From Porites lobata (Eukaryota > Cnidaria > Anthozoa > Scleractinia > Poritidae): a stretch of 64,000 nucleotides of DNA. Below, in pieces: positions 36,120 through 47,336 of this stretch (position 1 is the stretch's first letter; the number at the start of each line of letters is the position of its first letter). The notes under the pieces were generated by a model that saw nothing but the letters and a program-made list of their open reading frames with translations, did not search any database and had not been told where the DNA came from. Made by a program: the position numbers and the translations under genes. The stretch covers positions 48,501 to 112,500 of the forward strand of contig CALNXK010000522.1 in the NCBI GenBank assembly GCA_942486035.1. Reading direction: 5' to 3'.

Positions 36120-37283
36120 CTAGACAAAGTTGTCAAAGTAGACAGGGAACAAGTTTTTAGAAAAATAAAAATCCAAGGACAACAACACAGAGTATGGCTT
36201 TCCAAATGAATTCAAAATGTGTCTAGCCTCCATAAACAAAAACAAAGATGTAAACACAGTCACAACACTTTCCACAACATCTCTCCAAAGGCGTTCTATT
36301 CTGGTGTTCCGTGTGCTAGGCCCTGTCAAAAAACTGCCCCGAATTTCACCTCGAAAAAAGACCATGAAATCTCTGACAGCCACATTTTCTCCTCCGTTGT
36401 CGGCTCGAACTCTCGATGGGACACCCCATTCATTTGTTGACCGCTGAAACGAGGTGAGGACAGTACTTGCTCTATTGTTGTTGTGAACATCGAGGTAAAT
36501 TATACATCGCGAAAATCCGTCAATGCAGCCATGGATGCACATCCGCCAGTGACGCAATTGTAAATTACTGTCCATGTGCCACAGGAAGTTTGGTTGAGGG
36601 ACACTGTAAGGTCTCCTAACTATTCTCTGTCCCAACCTATTTGCACGGTTGATCGGGTCTACTCTTACTATGGCCTCTCGCACCCTCCACCTTTGAACAT
36701 AGATGCCCCTCTGTCTGAGGCCTGCCATAACATTTGTTTCGCCTGTCCGCGGGAAAGCATTTAGTTCATCTCTGACAAGATTGTCCAAGTCAGTGCCAGG
36801 AATATTACTGTACCCCTCAAAGACGAGAGAAAATCCAAGCTCCCTTCTCCTGTTATAAATAGTTTGCCTAGAGACCCCCAAGTCGGCAGCAATCTGCGTC
36901 CAGCTGTTGAACTCACTCCTCAAACATGATAGCTGTTCTGAAGGGATGACGTACCTTGGTCTCCTCGGGCCTGACGACGACTCTACCTGCGGTCTGTACG
37001 GGTAGCCGTGCATTACAGGCAGCTGAACAATAAGACCGTAAATTGCCCTTAAATTTTCTCGCAGCGTTTCAAGTTCTTGTACCTCCGTATGAGGAAATCC
37101 GTCACTCCGGTGCATGTGTTGGACAATGTCGGTAATATGCCGCAAAGCACACAACACCCGATTTGCATAAAATTCTGCTCTCCGTTGGTCGGAGCGAATG
37201 TTATCCATCTCCGTTTCCACCTCTCTCGACAGAGACATGACAGTACGGACAAACTGGGCCAAGTCATCATCTGCGGTAGATCT
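36120..37283 (-). CDS. DDE integrase-like transposase
   Basis: The frame is open on the minus strand from an acceptor-like TTTTCCCAG at about 37284 to a stop at 36120. The first codon of the 380-residue frame (37262) is TTG, so the true start is probably in an upstream exon. A helical N-terminus (1-90) is followed by a helix-turn-helix (WTQIAADLGVSRQTIYNRRR, 121-140) and an rve-type integrase core. Its acidic residues are Asp231 (LWHMDSN), Asp288 (VRADNGGEN) and Glu323 (TRIERLWRD). The last 35 residues do not look like family sequence and may be intron or insertion. Enzymes of this type cut and join DNA ends of mobile elements. The exact superfamily (Ginger, IS3EU or another) cannot be fixed here. 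No flanking terminal repeats were assigned. Confidence 0.75.
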   Translation of the reverse strand, partial: RSTADDDLAQFVRTVMSLSREVETEMDNIRSDQRRAEFYANRVLCALRHITDIVQHMHRSDGFPHTEVQELETLRENLRAIYGLIVQLPVMHGYPYRPQVESSSGPRRPRYVIPSEQLSCLRSEFNSWTQIAADLGVSRQTIYNRRRELGFSLVFEGYSNIPGTDLDNLVRDELNAFPRTGETNVMAGLRQRGIYVQRWRVREAIVRVDPINRANRLGQRIVRRPYSVPQPNFLWHMDSNLQLRHWRMCIHGCIDGFSRCIIYLDVHNNNRASTVLTSFQRSTNEWGVPSRVRADNGGENVAVRDFMVFFRGEIRGSFLTGPSTRNTRIERLWRDVVESVVTVFTSLFLFMEARHILNSFGKPYSVLLSLDFYFSKNLFPVYFDNFV

Positions 37284-37364
37284 GGGAAAAAAGAAAAAAG
37301 CATCAGTAGATGAAAACTTTGCAGGAAAATTTGAGATATTCCAGTATAAGCTTGATTTGCCGCG

Positions 37365-37556
37365 ATGTATGATTCTCTCACCGCCCTCCAGATCCGTCTC
37401 GTTTCCGAGAAGAAATTGAAGAGAATACAGCGACGCAAGTACCGCGAGCTGCAGGCGAAGCTGTTCGAACTTTGGGACCAGTATGAAGCGAAAGAACGAT
37501 CAGCCAAAAGTTTGCTGAAAGCATGCTCCCACCTCAATGGACCAAGGGAAAGTTAA
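37365..37556 (+). CDS. Small coiled-coil frame, unrecognised
   Basis: 63 codons from ATG to TAA, rich in Lys, Arg, Glu and Leu (KLKRIQRRKYRELQAKLFEL, then WDQYEAKERSAKSLLKA). It would form a basic coiled coil. It starts about 80 bp from the integrase exon and is divergent to it, so it may be an accessory frame of the same element or an exon. No family is recognised. Confidence 0.3.
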   Translation: MYDSLTALQIRLVSEKKLKRIQRRKYRELQAKLFELWDQYEAKERSAKSLLKACSHLNGPRES

Positions 37557-37561
37557 AGTAG

Positions 37562-37880
37562 ATAAGTTCAATTCTCGCTTAGGTATACAGGGGATATATA
37601 GGTCATTATTTGTTTGAAAACATAGGTTGAGCCTATTAGCTTAGAGTTCAATTCTCGCTTTAGTATACAGGGGATATATAGGTGCCGAAAAACATAGGTT
37701 TAGCCGATACGGATAATTCGCGCTAGTTCCCGCGATTTTGCGTTAGGTTAAGGTCATTATTTGTTTGAAAACATAGGTTGGGCCTATTAACTTAGAAGTT
37801 CAATTCTCGCTTTAGTATACAGGGGACATATACTGTCATTATTTATTTGAAAACATAGGTTGGGCCTATTAGTTTAGGAT
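37562..37880. repeat. Irregular tandem repeat
   Basis: The phrase GTTCAATTCTCGCTT(T)AGTATACAGGGG occurs three times (about 37566, 37648 and 37797). It is interleaved with GTCATTATTTGTTTGAAAAC and ATAGGTTGGGCCTATTA units. Confidence 0.8.
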
Positions 37881-37911
37881 ATCTACATACAGCTGTAGTT
37901 TTTTTGCGATA

Positions 37912-38515
37912 CTGTATGTTGTTTAGGGGCGGGAGTCATTAGGACGACCCAAACGTCCCCGCATGTAAAAAGGATAATCATTTAAAATATCAATGAGGTT
38001 TGCACTTTAATAGAATTGCGAAACAGTCCAAGAAGGTTTAAAGGAAGAATAATGTTCGCTATAAAGTGGATAATGCAATTTGATTCCTTAATACTTATCC
38101 ACCTGATAGTGATTTATTCGAATTGCGCACTTAGCTTTGCGAAATTAACGAGAGCTAGTTTTAGTTATTTTATGTAATTCTGTATGTTGTTTAGGGGCGG
38201 GAGTCATTAGGACGGCCCAAACGTCCCCGCATGTAAAAAGGATAATAATTTAAAATATCAATGAGACTTGCACTTTAATAGAATTGCGAAACAGTGCAAG
38301 AAAGTTTAAAGGAAGAATAATGTTCGCTATCGAGTGGATAATGTAATTTGATTCCCTAATACTTATCCACCTGATAGTGATTTATTCGAATTGCGCACTT
38401 AGCTTTGCGAAATTAACGAGAGCTAGTTTTAGTTATTTTATGTAATTCTGTATGTTGTTTAGGGGCGGGAGTCATTAGGACGACCGAAACGTCCCCGCAT
38501 GTAAAAAGGATATTA
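37912..38515. repeat. 268-bp tandem repeat, 2.25 copies
   Basis: CTGTATGTTGTTTAGGGGCG starts at 37912, 38180 and 38448, an exact 268-bp period. The unit contains GGACGACCCAAACGTCCCC, a short dyad, and TTATCCACCTGATAGTG. The copies differ by only a few bases. The third copy stops after about 65 bp, followed by unrelated text. Confidence 0.9.
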
Positions 38516-38939
38516 ATAAAAGGTTGAAGGCGATAAAATGCTTGTAATGCTCATTTATATTTTCCGCAAGACAAATTACCATAACATCGAGATTGTAATT
38601 CGAAACTCGCGTTGTTTACAAAATTTGCATAATTCTAGCGCTTCTGGTCGCAAGCGCTTCGAAATACTGTACCTTCAGAACGGCATAGCTTTTACTTGTT
38701 GTGCTATATCTTTCTAAGCCATCAATCGTCTCTAGCTCAAAAGCTCTCATAGCGGCGGTTTAAATGTTAAAGCCCGTGGCTGTTTGAAATCGTTTCTTGT
38801 TTGTTTTCAAACGACTTGGGATGGATCGAATCGACTTTGGATAAATTATTATTTTATCAGTTTGTGGTATGAACGAAACGTTTTTCTTCTCGATAAAGTT
38901 CACTCAACAAATTTAGAAAAATTTACTTGACTTTTCACA

Positions 38940-39048
38940 TGTGGAACGAACTGACTTTTTTGTGGAACGAACTGACTATTTTGTGGAACGATCTGACTAT
39001 TGATTGGAACGATCTGACTTGGAACGATCTGACTGTGGAACGAAATGA
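38940..39048 (+). repeat. TGGAACGA(A/T)CTGAC minisatellite upstream of the RAD51AP1-like gene
   Basis: Six copies of TGGAACGAWCTGAC (the last one changed) with 15-22 bp spacing, ending 82 bp before the ATG at 39130. It could be promoter-proximal; no function is shown. Confidence 0.8.
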
Positions 39049-39129
39049 ACGTAAATCCTGTGTTTCGATCATTAAACAGACTTTGATGGTAATATAGTTT
39101 AGTTTTATGGTGGGTAACGGATCGTTGCA

Positions 39130-42100
39130 ATGTCTCTTCGCCGTAGAGTACGCAAAAAAGTTGATTATTCCAAGTTTTGTGAAGAAGAAGGTGAAAGCAC
39201 AAATAATAGCGACGGTGAGTCTTACATTTTTTTTTGTAGAAATTGTTTCTAATCAAACTTCATTTTATGAACAAAGAGAAGCCCCATACTAAATCATCCA
39301 CTATTCTCAATTTCGGTTGTTAATGCAATACCCATTAGTAGGATTTGCTGTAGAAATTAAGCTTAATAGTAATGAAACATTAATTATTTAGTAAGTAAAA
39401 GTATTGGACTAATAGCACATAACAGCGCATAAGTGTTTTGACATCAGTCCTATAAATTTCAACACTGAGCCTGGTTGTTGAAAATAAGTCTTTGTATTTT
39501 ACATTGTTTGTGTGTGAGTATTTGTTCCCACCTTACTGCTCCTGGGAGTCCATATTTATTATTACTTCGGCGGAGCGCGAAGTAAAGGTTTCGCGACGCT
39601 CAGGAATGTATCAAAGTTACAATTTTTTGACAAGATTGGGCATGCAAAGTCTGTAGTTCTTCGGTTTCATTCGGCTATTTGACGAAGTGAGAGCCGAATT
39701 AATTCGAGATATCTCGAGATCACTTCGATTTCTTTGATTTATTCTTTAACTTTTTCGAGGAAGAAAGAATTCTTATTTTGGCTTTCCCGGGGTTTGAACC
39801 GACTCACCTGTGTGACCCGTCAGATCAGAGGAGACTCTAAGTTGAGGGATTAGCCGATTGCGCTACTGCGACCCAAGGTAGTTCGGGATGTGAAAAATAG
39901 TTATGAAATGATGCACTAGTTTCGGGACAAGATTGGGCGTGCAAGTTCGTGACTTTTCGGCTTGTTTCAACTATTTCACGAAATGAGACCGGACTACTTC
40001 GTGATATCTTGAGATCACTTCGAGTTTAGTCTTTAATTACTCGAAGAATGAATAGAGGATATTTCGTGGCCGCGCAGAGACACGAAATTTCTCTTCGAGT
40101 GTTGAAAAACATTTCACGAGTGAGCCCTCCTTTCGAACTGTTTTATGATGAATTTAAAGTTACAAAATGCTGCAAAAAGACATTTTGTCTTTGTTGAGTG
40201 TTACGTAGTAAAATTGCTTTCATGCGTTGCGTGACTTTCTCGAACGCTCTCTACGTTTTTGGATTACCCATGAATAATTAAATAGGGCATGTTTACATTT
40301 CAGTATGAGTCAGCAGATTTGCATCAGTTACTGAAATCATAAAATATCTCGAAAAGCTACTACTATTTGCCTGCTGTTTAGTATTTTCTAGAACCTTATG
40401 CCAAACGGTATACAAGTTCCAAGCGAGTTCTTTTGAAGAACTAAGTTTTTTCCCACGAGCTGGACTGCTGTGTTTAGTCAAGTGTGACGAAGGTCGATTA
40501 TCAGGTATTGTGTTTACAAGTTCGCGGAAGCCGTAAGATATCTGAAGTTCAAGTGAGAGTTTGTTATTATTGGTAGAGGCTGTTTAGTTTTACTCAAAGT
40601 TCAAGTCAAGTTTGTGTTGGTGGATGCTGTGTTTTAAAGCTCTGTAAAGGCTATGTTCCTTTGGTGTTAAACTTCCTTGTGTTAATCCGACATCCCTGCG
40701 TGCTGATAGCCAGTGAATAATTGTCCTCAAAACATTCGAACTCGTGACTTTGAGTTTTAGCCAATTCCATGCTCAACGTAATTGACTTCTTACCCATGCC
40801 TTAAATATCTTTAATCAGTACATGAGACTGCTATGCTGTTTTTGAAGCCTGATGTGACTAAGAAAAATAGAGAATTGTTTTTTTAGAAGGATTTGTATGG
40901 AGTCATCAGAGCATAACTGGGCTAATATCTTGGAGACAATTTGTCCAGAAATGCTAATTTTTGGCAAGTAGGCCTCTTGGATGTTGCTCTTTTCAGAATA
41001 TCCTGACAAATCCCATAATTTCACAAATTAACACCTTACACTTACCATATTTAATTTCTTACTATTCCTCCGCATTTACAATTAATTAGTTCCACAACCA
41101 CGACGCCGAAGTGTACGCTCCGTAGCGTCTTGTTGTAACATAGTTTCACAGATATTTTATTACATTTCCAAAAGTGGAGTTGATTTAAAAAACTTTTACA
41201 AGTGTAATTTACAAGTGAAGCTATTGTTTCTGAGTCCGAACACAATATAGCCGATTATACACTTGAAAATTACACTTGTCAAAGTTCTATTAAATTGACC
41301 CAGGACTAACTTGGGAAATTTGTTCATCTGATGTAAACTTACATAATGGCTAATTTGGATTATAATAATAAGTCAATATTTAGTGTATCAAAAACAAAAG
41401 TGAATTTAACAACAATAATTAAAGGCCACAGAGCAAGTAAACAAACACAGATCATGAGATAAGCAGTGGCATCTTCTGCTTGTCTCATGACTGGGCACAT
41501 GAAGGGTAACTGGACCCAGCACTTATAACTGCTCCCCATCCCCCAAAAACAGTTTTTTGCCATTATAACAGGGCTGGCTATGTTCATTTTTGACAGAAAG
41601 GTTTCCAGTCTACAGTCAACTCTCATCTTGTAGACACCTCACTATTATGGACATCCAAACAAACAATGGGCATACCGCGCAGGATTTTCAACAGAACTGT
41701 TACTAATACAACTTACTGAAACATGGAGAGAAGCTGTGGACGCAGGCTTAGTGGTAGCAGTTGCCTTCATAGACTTTAAAAAGGAATTCAAAAGTGTGTC
41801 GCACGCCATTCTCGAAACGAAGTTGGAAAGGGACTTTGGCATATCAGGGCTACTCCTGGACTGGCTTAAAAGTTACTTAAAGGAAAGACAGCAATACACA
41901 GCTGTTAATGGATCAACTTCAGAGATGATACCGATCTCTTTCGGAATTCCTCAAGGGTCTGTCTTGGGGCCGACACTTGTCACTCTCTTCACGAACGATC
42001 TTCCGTCCTCAGTATCTTCCGGATCCGTCTATATGTTTGCCGACGACACAACGGTTTACTGCATAAGTGACACGGCAGAAAAAAGTATTGCCAAGTTAAA

Positions 42101-43075
42101 TTCTGCACTTCGTGAATTAAACGAGTGGTGCCTCATTAACAGATTAACACCCCACCCAAGTAAAAGTGAGGCCATGCTAATCTCTAGAAGAAATCCCCCG
42201 GTTAACATTCCCCCGATCTTTATCGGAAACTCTACGATTGAATGGGTATCGAAATCACGATTACTGGGAATGACCGTCGATGAGAAACTGACCTGGACTC
42301 AGCATACGCTGGAACTCAAAAAATCATTTGCTAAAAAACTAGGATTACTTAAGAAGTCGATATTTCTCCCTAGAAACGTTCATCAGGATCTCTATTTTAA
42401 GGTCATCTTGCCTTCAGTGACCTATGGTCTTATACTATGGGGATCTTGCTGCAATTCCGACTTATTTCAGTCCCTGGAAAGACTTCACTGCAGGGCTGCG
42501 AGACTTCTTTCATTTGCCGAAAGACATGGCATCTGCTGATGTCCTACAACGCGCCCAATGGCAAACTCTGTCTATTTATTATAAATTGGCCATTTTTATC
42601 TGTCTTCATAAAGCTTTCCACGATAGGTTACCTGTCACATTAATCGACCTGATTTCTAAGAAACGGGTCACAAACTATTCAACCCGGACTTGCGCTTCTT
42701 TAACTGTTCCACGCTTCAACACGCGTTACATGAAAGACTCTGTCGGGTTTAGAGGCTCAGTCCTGTGGAATGCAGTGACCAGCAACTGTAGTGCCCTAAC
42801 AAAAAACACTCCTTATCGTGATCTCAGGCTAAAGCTCAAATCTCAAGCTAATTTTAATGAATTCAGCTTTAAGATAACGTCTGCATCCACTTGTAATTTT
42901 AGAAAAGATGACTTTGTATATACTTAAATTTATGCTCATAATTTCATATTTGTAAGCGCTAATTTAGTTCGAACGTTTTGTCTGTATATACCCCTAGTTT
43001 TTACTTGTAATTAGGTAATTGCAAACGACCCCACAAGCTCATGTAGCTTTAATACTCATCGTTTTAAAATAAAGG

Positions 43076-43107
<32 letters not shown>

Positions 43108-45894
43108 AGATGATTTCCAGGATGACACTGGACCAGCTCCTGTAAAGAAGGCTAAAACCGCAACAAAGACAAAAGCAAAAACAAAACAAGAAGTCACTAA
43201 AAGTAAAACTAAAGATTCAGGGAATTTAAAAAGAAAAGAAAGGTACAGTTTAATTTCTGAGTTGAATTTTATGTTTCAAGGGATCAGGGTGCCTTTCTCT
43301 GGAAGAAGATAAGATTCTGTGTCTTACATTCCTTAGATTTGTTGTGACAAAAACGCATGAAAATAAATTTTTAGTGTGTTAAGGTGAACCTGGGAGAACA
43401 TGGTGGGCCTTGTATGTTTACAGGAAAAAGCACTTGCTAGGTACCCTGTGAGCAGAAGCCCAGGACTGCAAATAACAGGCCGTCATCAGACATTGGCCGA
43501 CTAAAATTTGCTAGTGTCCGACAAATTCTGAGTTCAGAGCAGGGTTATTTAAAGTGCAGTAACCCGCTTTTAAACCACAATTAGGGTCAACTTATCTTAA
43601 GTCAAGTTTCTTTAGAGGCAATAAATAACATTAACAAGGTCTTTTCCTTACCCATCCCTTGGTTAACAATGAGCTTCTGGAATTGTTTATGAATCATAAG
43701 TTTTGATCTGAGTAAACACTGGGCCACTATTTTTTTTCAATGTGACCAGGGAAAACAAAACAGTGGAATCCCCAATTTTTTGAACCCCCAAGGAAAAGCA
43801 GGGTGGTTTCAATTATCAGAAGCTTTGAAAAGTCAAGGGGAAAATATAGTGTGTGACTGGTCAATAGGGAAATCAGGTTTTAAGTGGACCTGGTTCAAAT
43901 GGTCAGGAATTTAGAGTCACCAAGGGTTAAAAAAAAACTCAGGATTCTTAGGCATACTAATAGGGCTACACTTATTGGTGCCTTTTGGATTACTCCTACA
44001 GAATCTCTGCCTTTGCACAAAACCTATATGCTGGGCAATAAAGCTTTTGGACGCCCTAAGAACTCTTTGTACACAAAACTTCTGTACTAGTATTGTACAA
44101 AACGTGCAGTGTACAAAATGACTGTACGAGCTAAACTCAAACATCTTTTCACTGCAGATTATCTCGAGATGAAAAGCTTTATCAAAAAGATTTAGAGGCA
44201 GCACTGCAGGCTTCAATTAGAGAGTCACAGCTGTCATCTGCTGGAAATGACAGTAGTAGCAATGCAAATGATGAAGGGGAAGGTGACATTTCAGATGAGG
44301 AGGAATTGCGGCCATCCAAACCAAAGAAAGCTAGATTACTCCCTTCTTCTGATACAGAAGATAACGACAAAGAAAATACTGGGTACGATAAATATTGTAC
44401 CATAATCATTCTCTCTAACAATTTTTTACCACCTCCCTCTCTCAAGGCCCCACTTTTTCCTTGCCCCTGTTTCAACAGTCAAATATAATTTTAGTAGCCC
44501 ACCCCTTTTGAATAACCCCCCCCCTCTTATAGCGTACAGCTGATTTGTTTCGCTAAACAGTCACTTAATTATTTGAAAAGGCTGTAAGGCTACAATACAG
44601 GGGCACCCAACAAGAACATAGCTCAAAACCTCTTAAACATAGCATTGTTGAACGTATTTTAGTATTTAAACGGTAGATATGGGCATATTTTTATCCCCTA
44701 AAAATTTTTCATCTGTTCAGATTTCCTAGCTGAGAGTCTAGTGATCCGAAAATTGTAGGGATCAAAAGTTACCTTTTCGAAAATTTTAGCCAAAAAAAAG
44801 GCTCCCGAAAATTCTACGCGACCTTTTTAGGGTAAAACCCCTTAAAAATGGGCAATTATACCATTTTTTAGATGTTCGACAATCCTAGGAGAGACAAGCA
44901 AGCAAGAAATTTTACAACAAATGTTCCGAAAACTCTAGACCTCAAATCGTCTTCCGAACAGATATTTTCCAAAAATTGTCGTTGGGTGCCCCTGACAATA
45001 TTCCTGTAGAGTTATGAAGATGATATCAGACAAGCAACAGAGGACAAGAAACAGTTTCAATGCCTTAGTGTAGTCGTGAATAACAAAACTGGGTCATTAG
45101 CTGTGGTCACACTACAGCTTTTTACCTAGGTAAACTCACCTTGTTGACAGTTAACCAAGGGAAACTTTATTTTTCAAGTGTGACCCATTTTTCCCTAGGT
45201 AACTTACCTTAGGGAAATTTTATCGTCTGGTGCTTGGATGTGTCTCTAGAACAATAGAGTTTCCCTTGACAGCTACCCCTAAGGGATAGCTAGGGAAAAA
45301 TAAAGTACTGAGGTTGCTAACCAATAGACACTCGGCGGCGAAGATCTTGATGACAGAACTAAACATACCTCACATTGTGAAAGAATTTGGGGGGGGGCAT
45401 GTGTCGTATGCATCTTCCCCTTGATCTCTGAATTAGCATAAGAAATGACAGTGACATAAAAAGACAAATGCATCTTTGATCGGCTAGATCCGGAAGAATC
45501 TTGCCTTCTTGAATTTACGCACCAAAAATTCAGATGTGCGTGAAAACCTTGGGAGTCGATTTCAGTAGTGCGACCTTCCCCAAATTTTTTTACACCTAGG
45601 TAAAATGAAACCCAAGACGAATTTACCTCAGGAAATGTTTGACGAATTTGCCCTAGGTAAATTTGTTTTACCTTGTTAAAAGTCTGTAGTGTGACCACCA
45701 TTATTATTATTATTTTTAGAATTATACATTGTATATTGACACAAAGACACTTCCTCCCATCATTGACACCATAATGGGGTTAGGGTTGGTTGTTGATTCT
45801 CCCCTTTGATCCAAAAGGTTTTTCTCCAGGGAATGCGGTTTTCCCTTCTCCTCAAGAACCAACACTTCCAAATTCCAGGTCGACCAGAAATCAG
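39130..45894 (+). CDS. RAD51AP1: RAD51AP1-like DNA repair protein, 5' exons (partial)
   Basis: The exons are 39130-39214, 43110-43242, 44158-44382 and, less surely, 45830-45894. All junctions are GT-AG and the first three join in phase (1, 2). Exon 1 encodes MSLRRRVRKKVDYSKF and an acidic stretch. Exon 2 gives SDDFQDDTGPAP, then a Lys-rich segment. Exon 3 starts with RLSRDEKLYQKDLEAALQAS and then acidic and KPKKAR segments. This matches the vertebrate RAD51AP1 order: a basic (K)VNYSQF-type start, an acidic SDDDF, Lys-rich DNA-binding text and the conserved DEKLYQRDLE.AL motif. RAD51AP1 stimulates RAD51-mediated strand invasion in homologous recombination. The C-terminal RAD51-binding motif was not found before the Helitron at 47.3 kb or after it, so the gene may be incomplete here. 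Exon 4 is weak in its phased frame. Confidence 0.75.
39565..40110 (-). repeat. tRNA-headed SINE-like repeat, apparently dimeric
   Basis: On the minus strand, AGTAGCGCAATCGGCTAA (A-box-like) and GGTTCAAACCCCGG (B-box-like) lie about 65 bp apart (39880 down to 39785). A body unit with CAAGATTGGGCATGCAA, GAAGTGAGA and GAGATCACTTCGA occurs at 39630-39780. It recurs diverged at 39928-40080. A long variable region and unpaired ends rule out a working tRNA. It lies in intron 1 of the RAD51AP1-like gene. Confidence 0.5.
40887..41030. repeat. Single arm of the 31990 fold-back family
   Basis: Matches the right arm of the palindrome at 31990-32372 from TAGAAGGATTTGTATGGAGTC through CATAACTGGGCTAATATC to CCCATAATTTCACAAATT. 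The other arm is absent. Confidence 0.85.
41652..43107 (+). mobile_element. 5'-truncated Jockey/CR1-like LINE with a TATC tail
   Basis: The readable reverse transcriptase starts at 41652 (PNKQWAYRAGFSTELLL) and runs to 42539, with AFIDFKKEFKSV, SFGIPQGSVLGP and the catalytic FADD at 42036-42047. A one-base shift near 42515 moves the frame, and the C-terminal part continues in 42424-42927 (DVLQRAQWQTL, DLISKKRVTNYSTR). An untranslated tail and about seven TATC units (43077-43107) end the element. The order of motifs and the microsatellite tail fit non-LTR elements of the Jockey/CR1 group. The copy is inserted in RAD51AP1 intron 1 in sense orientation, and its tail touches exon 2. Confidence 0.88.
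43243..44157 (+). other. RAD51AP1-like intron 2
   Basis: Bounded by AG|GTACAG and ACTGCAG|A. No coding or repeat content with defined ends was recognised. Confidence 0.6.
44598..44994 (-). mobile_element. CAGGGGCACC family MITE, copy B
   Basis: 397 bp, inverted relative to copy A. The ends are CAGGGGCACCCAAC and GTTGGGTGCCCCTG, with flanks ACAATA on both sides (44592-44597 and 44995-45000). It lies in RAD51AP1 intron 3. Confidence 0.9.
45103..45698. mobile_element. 596-bp MITE with GTGGTCACACTACAG ends
   Basis: GTGGTCACACTACAG faces CTGTAGTGTGACCAC exactly. Both subterminal regions repeat a TTTACCTAGGTAAA-like word (45121, 45195, 45596 and 45652). The flanks share no convincing duplication. 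It lies in RAD51AP1 intron 3. The 140-residue frame over it (45279-45701, minus) is not credible as a gene. Confidence 0.75.
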
Positions 45895-45899
45895 GTATT

Positions 45900-47330
45900 A
45901 TAATGCAAATTTGTCAGAGAATGAAAAACTGTGATTGGGCTAATAAACAATAGAAATTTATCAGAACTAATTAAGTGCCACAATTTGCTGGTGGGAAGCA
46001 TGTATACTTTTAAAACTTCCCCCTTTTTGGTGTAATTAATTATGCTCTGTTGTCTTACCTATGTAATCTTTCCTTTTTCTTGTAACACTTTTTTTCTCAA
46101 TATTTTATTTTATGAATTTACCTGATTATTTTTATTTATTTATTCATTGTGGGTTGTTTTGTTTTCATTTTTGTAACCAAGATTTTGAAATTAATAAAGG
46201 TGTGGGTGGGCGTGTGTGTGTAACAAATAAGAATGTTAAAACTTTCATATATATTTTTTTACATGGACTCAAAAGAGCAGCTATATAATCAGTGATTTTG
46301 TTATCTCTGCATTCTATCTATGTTCCTGACGCATAAAAATCGCCAAAGACATAAAATAATTCGTGGATATATCGATCTGAACGTGTGTATTTGTAGAAAT
46401 ATCCCGTACGTGTAATTTCTGTGGCAGTTATGGTTGTTGTTTAGTGATGCATATTTGTTTTAGCCTTTGTTGACTTCTGCTTTAAAATAGAAGAACTATA
46501 TTTTAATTTCAGTATACTATAATACAGAGTTTTGGCGTGTGTCTTCAGATTAACTGTCTGCGGCTGGTACATAAAGGCCCAAACATTTTCCATTTTGGAC
46601 TCATTTTTTTTAACTGGGACTCATTGGTTCTGGACTGGGACTCATGATTTCTCACAAGATGAGTCTCAGAATTCATCATATTTATTTGTAACAAAAACAC
46701 TGTATAATTCACTGATTAGACCTTTTGTCGTGTAATTCAAGTGTTGTTGTTGTGGTAAACATGACAAGTCATCATGTCTGTACTTAATTCTCCATGACTG
46801 GATTGTAGGATTTTTGTTCTGTTTGTATTTGATCGTGCATTATTATTATGGGAAAACTTACCTTAGGGTTGTATTACTTTGACTAGAACAAAGTTAAAAT
46901 ACATTGAATTCTCATAGAGATAATTATTTTTTGGATTATAATAATGAGTTCATTGGTTGGGTCACTCCCATTATATTTGATGACTGGTTTATGAAATATC
47001 AGCACTTAGAAAATGATTGTCAAGGTTGTTGTATTATCCGAAGTTTCAAAAGTAGAAATACTGTGTATTTTCTGTTTGAAATCAGTTTTTGAGAACACTT
47101 CCACAGATACAGCTTTATAATAGTAATTCTTGTACAGTTATACAAGCATGCAGTACTAGGGTGCGAAGAAAAGGAGGTCAGTTTTGTGCTTGTCCTTCGG
47201 GAAGGCTGTAGCTTGCATCTGTTAGCCCAAGAATCACAACTCTATTATCCTTCAGGCAAGATAAAAAATAGAATCCACTAGCCCCATAGCTTATATGAAT
47301 TGTGTAGTTGGTTAATACAAATAATTCATT
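45900..47330. other. Stretch between RAD51AP1 exon 4 and the Helitron frame
   Basis: AT-rich sequence with TTAATAAAGGTGTGGG near 46190 (a possible poly-A signal) and a GTGTGTGTG run. No exon carrying the RAD51AP1 C-terminal motif was seen. The Helitron 5' end probably lies in the right part but could not be placed. Confidence 0.4.
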
Positions 47331-47336
47331 TACTAG

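Noticed and set aside
37049..37537. 162-residue minus-strand frame
   Set aside because: It overlaps the integrase exon and the opposing coiled-coil frame, and its sequence (Phe/Ser/Arg-rich) looks like an antisense shadow.
39785..39880. A tRNA-Leu-like gene on the minus strand
   Set aside because: The boxes are present but the arms are not consistent, and the stretch is embedded in a repeated body unit.
45279..45701. 140-residue minus-strand frame
   Set aside because: It lies wholly inside the MITE at 45103-45698 and has no family motif.
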